Of a stretch of DNA of 8,593 nucleotides, positions 5,083 to 8,593 are shown piece by piece. Numbering within the stretch: the stretch's first letter is position 1; every line of letters begins with the position of its first letter. The notes beneath the pieces were generated by a model that searched no databases, was not told the origin of the DNA, and saw only the letters and a list, made by a program, of their open reading frames with translations. Source of the stretch: Pseudomonadota bacterium (GTDB lineage: Bacteria; Pseudomonadota; Alphaproteobacteria; Sphingomonadales; Sphingomonadaceae); the NCBI GenBank assembly GCA_023424275.1, contig JAFAED010000291.1:1-8593 (forward strand), in the 5' to 3' direction. Made by a program: the position numbers and the translations under genes.

Positions 5083-6753
5083 ATGCTGACGGCACTCTCC
5101 ATTGCCAATATCGTTTTGATCGAACGGCTCGACCTCGAATTCGAGGCCGGGCTGGGCGTGCTGACGGGCGAGACCGGCGCGGGCAAGTCGATCCTGCTCG
5201 ACGCGCTCGGGCTTGCGCTCGGCGCGCGCGCCGACAGCGCACTGGTGCGGCAGGGCACCGACAAGGCGCAGGTCGCCGCCAGCTTTACCACGCCCGCGCC
5301 GGACACGCCGCTCGCCGCGCTGCTCGCCGAAAACGAGATTGCGCAGGACGCCGGCGAGCCGCTGCTGATCCGCCGCACGCTGAAAGCCGATGGCGGCAGC
5401 CGCGCCTTCCTCAACGACCAGCCCTGTTCGGCGGCGCTGCTGCGCGAGGTTGGCAGCTATCTCGTCGAAATTCACGGCCAGCACGACGACCGCGGGCTGC
5501 TCGCGCCCGCCGGGCACCGCGCCTTGCTCGACGCCTATGCGCGCGCCGACACGCGCGGCGTTGCTGCCGCCCACACCGCATGGCGCGCGGCGGAGGAAAA
5601 GCTGGCCGCCGCAAGGGCTGCCATCTCCGAAGCCGAGCGCGACCGCGAATGGCTCGAACATTGTGTCGCCGAATTGCAGGCGCTTGGCCCCCAACCGGGC
5701 GAAGAGGCCGAACTCGCCGAAGCACGCGCCGCGATGCAAAAGGGCGAAAAGCTCGCGGGCGACCTCGGCGCGATCATGGAGGCGTTCGAGGGCAGCGAAA
5801 GCGGTCCCGCGCAGCTGCGCGGCGCGGCGCGGCGGCTCGACCGGCTTGCGGGCGACCATCCCTTGCTTGCCGAGGCACTCGCGGGGCTCGACCGCGCGAT
5901 CATCGAGGCCGACGAGGCGGAGACGAAACTTCACGAAGCCGCGCGCGCGATGGAATATGATCCCGAACGGCTCGAGGCGACTGAAACGCGATTGTTCGAA
6001 CTGAGGGCGATGGCGCGCAAACATAATGTCCAGCCCGATGAGCTCGCCGAACTCACCGGCACGCTCGCCGCGCGGCTCGACGCGATCGAGGGTGGCAGCG
6101 CGGGGCTTGCCAAGCTCGAAGCTGCGGTGGCCGAAACGGCGGCCGCCTACACCCACGCGGCGACCGCGCTCTCCGATCAACGCAGCAAGGCGGCGACCCG
6201 GCTCGACACGGCGGTCGCGGGCGAGCTGGTACCGCTGAAACTCGACGCCGCGCGCTTCCAGACGCTCGTCGAACGGCTGCCCGCCGAACGCTGGAGCGCC
6301 GAGGGTATGGACCGCGTCGAATTTCTCATCTCGACGAACCCCGGCGCGCCCTTCGCGCCGCTCGCAAAGATCGCGTCGGGCGGCGAACTCTCGCGCTTCA
6401 TCCTCGCGCTGAAGGTCGCGCTCGCCGAAGAGGGCGGCGCCGACACGATCATCTTCGACGAAATCGACCGCGGCGTCGGCGGCGCGGTGGCGAGCGCGAT
6501 CGGCGAACGGCTGGCAAGGCTTGCGGGCGCCGGCAAGCAATTGCTCGCGGTGACGCACAGCCCGCAGGTCGCGGCGAAGGGCGCCGCGCATTTCATCATC
6601 GCCAAGTCGAGCGAGGGCATCGTTACGCGCACCAGCGTCCATCAACTCGATGACGCGGGCCGCCGCGAAGAAATCGCACGCATGCTTTCGGGGGCGGAGG
6701 TAACAGAGGAAGCGCGAGCGCAGGCCGAGCGATTGCTGGAGGTGGCGGTGTGA
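5083..6753 (+). CDS. recN: DNA repair protein RecN
   Basis: An SMC-like ATPase of 556 residues, about the usual RecN length, that acts in the cytoplasm in recombinational repair of double-strand breaks. The N-terminal half of the ATPase head carries Walker A GETGAGKS (29-36) and HGQHD (131-135). A central Ala/Glu-rich coiled coil spans roughly 150-390. The C-terminal half carries the ABC signature ASGGELSR (431-438), Walker B TIIFDEID (455-462) and the switch VTHSPQVAA (490-498), so both halves of the ATP site are intact. The start is backed by AAGGGCAGG (5072-5080) just upstream. Its stop overlaps the next gene's GTG. A near-consensus LexA site in the preceding gap suggests damage induction, besides possible read-through from bamD. 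Confidence 0.96.
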   Translation: MLTALSIANIVLIERLDLEFEAGLGVLTGETGAGKSILLDALGLALGARADSALVRQGTDKAQVAASFTTPAPDTPLAALLAENEIAQDAGEPLLIRRTLKADGGSRAFLNDQPCSAALLREVGSYLVEIHGQHDDRGLLAPAGHRALLDAYARADTRGVAAAHTAWRAAEEKLAAARAAISEAERDREWLEHCVAELQALGPQPGEEAELAEARAAMQKGEKLAGDLGAIMEAFEGSESGPAQLRGAARRLDRLAGDHPLLAEALAGLDRAIIEADEAETKLHEAARAMEYDPERLEATETRLFELRAMARKHNVQPDELAELTGTLAARLDAIEGGSAGLAKLEAAVAETAAAYTHAATALSDQRSKAATRLDTAVAGELVPLKLDAARFQTLVERLPAERWSAEGMDRVEFLISTNPGAPFAPLAKIASGGELSRFILALKVALAEEGGADTIIFDEIDRGVGGAVASAIGERLARLAGAGKQLLAVTHSPQVAAKGAAHFIIAKSSEGIVTRTSVHQLDDAGRREEIARMLSGAEVTEEARAQAERLLEVAV

Positions 6754-7115
6754 GCGAAGCGACAATCACCCTGTGGCGTCCGGTCGGACCAAATGAACTG
6801 GCCTTGATCCGCAACAGCGGCATGCGGGCGTTTCCGCCTCGCCTGCCCGAGCAGCCGATATTCTATCCGGTCACCACCGAAGAATATGCGATCAAGATCG
6901 CCAGCGACTGGAATGTCAGAGCGAGCGGTAGCGGCTTCGTGACCCGCTTCGACGTCCTCAAATCCTATCTCGACCAATATCGGGTCGAAACGGCCGGCGG
7001 CCGGGCACATCAGGAATATTGGATACCGGCCGAGGATCTCGAAAACTTCAATTCCGCCATCGTCGGTGAAATCGTCGTGACCCGCGAATATTATGCGGAT
7101 GGAAGCGCGGAATGA
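6750..7115 (+). CDS. Conserved uncharacterised protein (FPPRLPEQPIFYPV motif)
   Basis: A 121-residue soluble protein with no signal peptide or membrane segment. The GTG start overlaps the recN stop in GTGA, with GGAGG (6737-6741) upstream, so the start is well supported. It reads as one compact domain: TLWRPVGPNELALI (7-20), a dense motif FPPRLPEQPIFYPV (28-41), YAIKIASDWN (46-55), GFVTRFDV (62-69) and a C-terminal HQEYWIPAEDLENFNS (87-102). From memory, relatives often carry the automated label 'ADP-ribosylation/crystallin J1', which I would not trust as a function. The spread of conserved-looking Arg, Tyr and Glu could suit an ART-like fold, but no catalytic triad is evident. Tight coupling to recN suggests co-expression, possibly a stress or repair role. 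Confidence 0.75.
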   Translation: MSEATITLWRPVGPNELALIRNSGMRAFPPRLPEQPIFYPVTTEEYAIKIASDWNVRASGSGFVTRFDVLKSYLDQYRVETAGGRAHQEYWIPAEDLENFNSAIVGEIVVTREYYADGSAE

Positions 7116-7798
7116 TTGCGCACCCGCTCGACCGGCCGATCTGGAGCATGCTCACCGGACGGCAGGCGCATCTCGCCGAAGGCGACGCGCGCGCGGTGCG
7201 GATCGATCGCGGCTATGGCGTGTTCGGCGTTGCAGCCGATACGGGTCCCGACGCACAGGCGGCGCTTGCCGCGCTGGTTCCGGGCGACGGCGAAATCTGG
7301 ATCGTCGAGGGGGAGCCCTGGGAGGTTCCACCCGGCACGCGCGAAGTGAAACGCGCGGTGCTGGCGCAGATGGTCGCCGAGGGCCCGCCGCCCGCGCCGC
7401 GCGACGGCGAACCCGCGATCCTTGCGCTTGGCGACGAAGACGCCCCCGAAATGGCCGCGCTCGCCGAGCACGCCAAGCCCGGCCCATGGGAGCCGAAGAC
7501 GCATCTTTACGGCCCCTTCTTCGGCATTCGCGAAAATGGCCGCCTGCTCGCGATGGCGGGGCAGCGCATCCTTGTTCCCGGCATGGCCGAGGTCAGCGGG
7601 GTCGCGACGTGGGCGGATTGCCGTGGACGCGGGCTTGCCCGGACATTGATCGGCCATGTCATGCGCGCAATGGTGGCGCGCGGCGAAACGCCTTTCCTGC
7701 ACAGCTACGCCGACAACGCCGGCGCCATCGGCCTCTACGAATCGCTCGGTTTCCGGATCCGGCGGCAGGTGCATGTGCTGGTGATCGCAAAAGGATGA
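7112..7798 (+). CDS. GNAT family N-acetyltransferase
   Basis: A 228-residue cytoplasmic acyltransferase that moves an acetyl group from acetyl-CoA to an unknown amine. The GNAT core is in the C-terminal half: motif A EVSGVATWADCRGRGLARTL (160-179), with the CoA pyrophosphate-binding loop RGRGLA (171-176), and motif B SYADNAGAIGLYESLGFRIR (198-217). This is the FR47-like subgroup pattern. Residues 1-95 are less conserved-looking and may be a substrate-recognition domain; a Pro-rich segment (92-96) joins the halves. The ATG overlaps the previous stop in ATGA, and its own stop overlaps the next start in the same way, placing it in the recN-ligA operon. Nothing in the sequence tells the substrate. 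Confidence 0.85.
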   Translation: MIAHPLDRPIWSMLTGRQAHLAEGDARAVRIDRGYGVFGVAADTGPDAQAALAALVPGDGEIWIVEGEPWEVPPGTREVKRAVLAQMVAEGPPPAPRDGEPAILALGDEDAPEMAALAEHAKPGPWEPKTHLYGPFFGIRENGRLLAMAGQRILVPGMAEVSGVATWADCRGRGLARTLIGHVMRAMVARGETPFLHSYADNAGAIGLYESLGFRIRRQVHVLVIAKG

Positions 7799-8190
7799 AC
7801 CGGCGCGAGCATCTGGCCGCGATGCTGGCGATGGCGGCGGCGCTGCTGCCGATGGGGCAATTACAGGCGCTGGAGGCACGAATGGAAGAGCTTGTTCCCG
7901 AATATGGCCTGATCGGCCAGATGATGGCGCAGCCCGGCAAGCGCGCCGAACTGGTTGCGATACTCTCCGAGGGGACAGGCGCGATGCCCGGCAACATGGC
8001 CTATCTGATCGGCGAGGACAGCGCGAACCCCGACGCGATCTGGATCGTCGAACTGTGGGAAACGAAGGAGGCGCATGCAGCGTCGCTGAAACTTCCTGCG
8101 GTACAGGCGGCGATCGGGAAAGGTCGCCCGCTGATCGCAGGATTTGGTACTCGCGCCGAGTTCAAGCCGGTGGCAAAGACCCGTGCATGA
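7795..8190 (+). CDS. Antibiotic biosynthesis monooxygenase (ABM) domain protein, possible Tat signal
   Basis: A 131-residue protein. Residues 36-126 form an ABM/YgiN-like dimeric ferredoxin-fold domain: EYGLIGQMMAQPGKRAELVA (36-55), IWIVELWETKEAHAASLKLP (82-101) and GRPLIAGF (110-117). Such domains act as quinol oxygenases or haem-degrading enzymes, or have no known substrate; the reaction here is unknown. From the ATG that overlaps the GNAT stop, the N-terminus is MNRREHLAAMLAMAAALLPMGQLQA, a credible twin-arginine export signal. However, an internal in-frame ATG at 7882 has GGAGG five bases before it and would give a 102-residue cytoplasmic protein of the usual family length. The longer form is listed because of the overlap and the signal-like sequence. 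The stop overlaps the ligA start. Confidence 0.8.
   Translation: MNRREHLAAMLAMAAALLPMGQLQALEARMEELVPEYGLIGQMMAQPGKRAELVAILSEGTGAMPGNMAYLIGEDSANPDAIWIVELWETKEAHAASLKLPAVQAAIGKGRPLIAGFGTRAEFKPVAKTRA
7872..7884 (+). promoter_or_regulatory. Internal ribosome-binding site and alternative ATG in the ABM gene
   Basis: GGAGG (7872-7876), five bases, then ATG (7882-7884), in frame with the ABM gene. This is a stronger ribosome-binding site than the one at the upstream ATG (7795), where AAAAGG touches the start codon. Initiation here would give Met30 as the first residue, removing the export signal and leaving the whole ABM domain. Confidence 0.45.
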
Positions 8191-8593
8191 CCGAAATCGA
8201 ATCCCTGTCGCAGGCCGACGCCGCCAACGAACTGATGCGGCTCGCAAAGCAGATCGCCTATCACAGCAAACGCTATCATGCCGAGGATGCGCCCGAGATT
8301 TCGGACGCCGATTATGATGCGCTCGTCCGCCGCAACAATGCGCTCGAAGCCGCCTTCCCGGCGCTGATCCGTGCCGACAGCCCGAACAGCCAGGTAGGCG
8401 CGGCGGTCGAGGCCTCGCCGCTCGCCAAGGTCACGCATGCGCAGCGGATGATGAGCCTCGACAATGCCTTCGCCGCCGAAGATGTTGAGGAATTCGCCGC
8501 GCGCGTGCGGCGCTTCCTCAATCTCGACGCTGGCGCGGTCGTCGCGATGACCGCCGAGGACAAGATCGACGGCCTGTCCTGCTCGCTGCGCTA
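8187..8593 (+). CDS. ligA: NAD-dependent DNA ligase LigA, N-terminal part (runs off the window)
   Basis: The first 135 codons of LigA, which seals nicks in replication and repair using NAD as the AMP donor. Visible parts are the domain Ia NAD-binding region IAYHSKRYHAEDAPEISDAD (23-42) with DYDALV (42-47), SPNSQVG (65-71), HAQRMMSLDNAF (84-95) and the active-site segment AEDKIDGLS (123-131), in which Lys126 is the residue adenylated. The ATG overlaps the ABM stop in ATGA. LigA is normally about 670-700 residues, so roughly 80% lies outside the window. The bamD-recN-ligA order is common in alphaproteobacteria (from memory); here three genes lie between recN and ligA. Confidence 0.95.
   Translation, partial: MTEIESLSQADAANELMRLAKQIAYHSKRYHAEDAPEISDADYDALVRRNNALEAAFPALIRADSPNSQVGAAVEASPLAKVTHAQRMMSLDNAFAAEDVEEFAARVRRFLNLDAGAVVAMTAEDKIDGLSCSLR

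Noticed and set aside
4206..5414. 402-codon - strand frame over bamD and the start of recN
   Set aside because: Shadow of two well-supported + strand genes.
4849..6765. Very long open frame (638 codons) on the - strand across bamD end and recN
   Set aside because: It is antisense to recN, whose domains are unmistakable. Long shadow frames are expected opposite GC-rich genes, and its translation is Arg/Ala-rich with no recognisable domain.

Overview
The window is GC-rich DNA (third codon positions mostly G or C) from a bacterial chromosome. It probably comes from an alphaproteobacterium of the order Sphingomonadales, Sphingopyxis-like. That placement rests on the bamD - recN - ... - ligA gene order, the protein style and the palindromic repeat type; it comes from recognition, not from a search.

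Layout. (1) Positions 1-85 are an unresolved edge. (2) Positions 86-1170 hold a two-gene nicotinamide riboside salvage unit on the + strand: pnuC (membrane transporter) and a NadR-type kinase, overlapping by four bases. (3) Positions 1196-2938 lie on the - strand: a membrane-anchored serine hydrolase of the acyl-CoA thioesterase (BAAT_C) type, preceded by an uncharacterised membrane-protein gene that is cut by an in-frame TAA while the same reading frame continues for another 93 codons. (4) Positions 3083-3787 encode an exported cyclophilin-type peptidyl-prolyl isomerase on the + strand, divergent from region 3. (5) Positions 3805-4172 form a compact cassette: a small GIY-YIG nuclease gene between two inverted copies of a 31-bp palindromic repeat (29/31 identical). 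One copy starts at the first base after the stop codon and the other ends 12 bases before the GTG start. This is the best candidate for an under-described mobile unit. (6) Positions 4245-8593 form a + strand gene train: bamD, a 46-bp gap, recN, an uncharacterised 121-residue protein, a GNAT acetyltransferase, an antibiotic-biosynthesis-monooxygenase (ABM) protein and the first 135 codons of ligA. From recN to ligA every junction is a four-base stop/start overlap (GTGA or ATGA), so translation is probably coupled.

How the genes may work together. PnuC imports nicotinamide riboside and the kinase traps it as NMN for NAD synthesis; LigA later in the window consumes NAD, but nothing in the sequence links the two. 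BamD assembles outer-membrane proteins and the PPIase may help fold envelope proteins. RecN and LigA act in DNA repair and replication, and the three small genes between them may be co-expressed passengers or stress functions. A near-consensus alphaproteobacterial LexA site (ATTC-N7-GTTC) lies in the bamD-recN gap and could give recN and the genes after it an SOS-responsive promoter.

No rRNA, tRNA, CRISPR array, prophage or classical insertion sequence was seen. No stretch over 300 bases lacks a gene.
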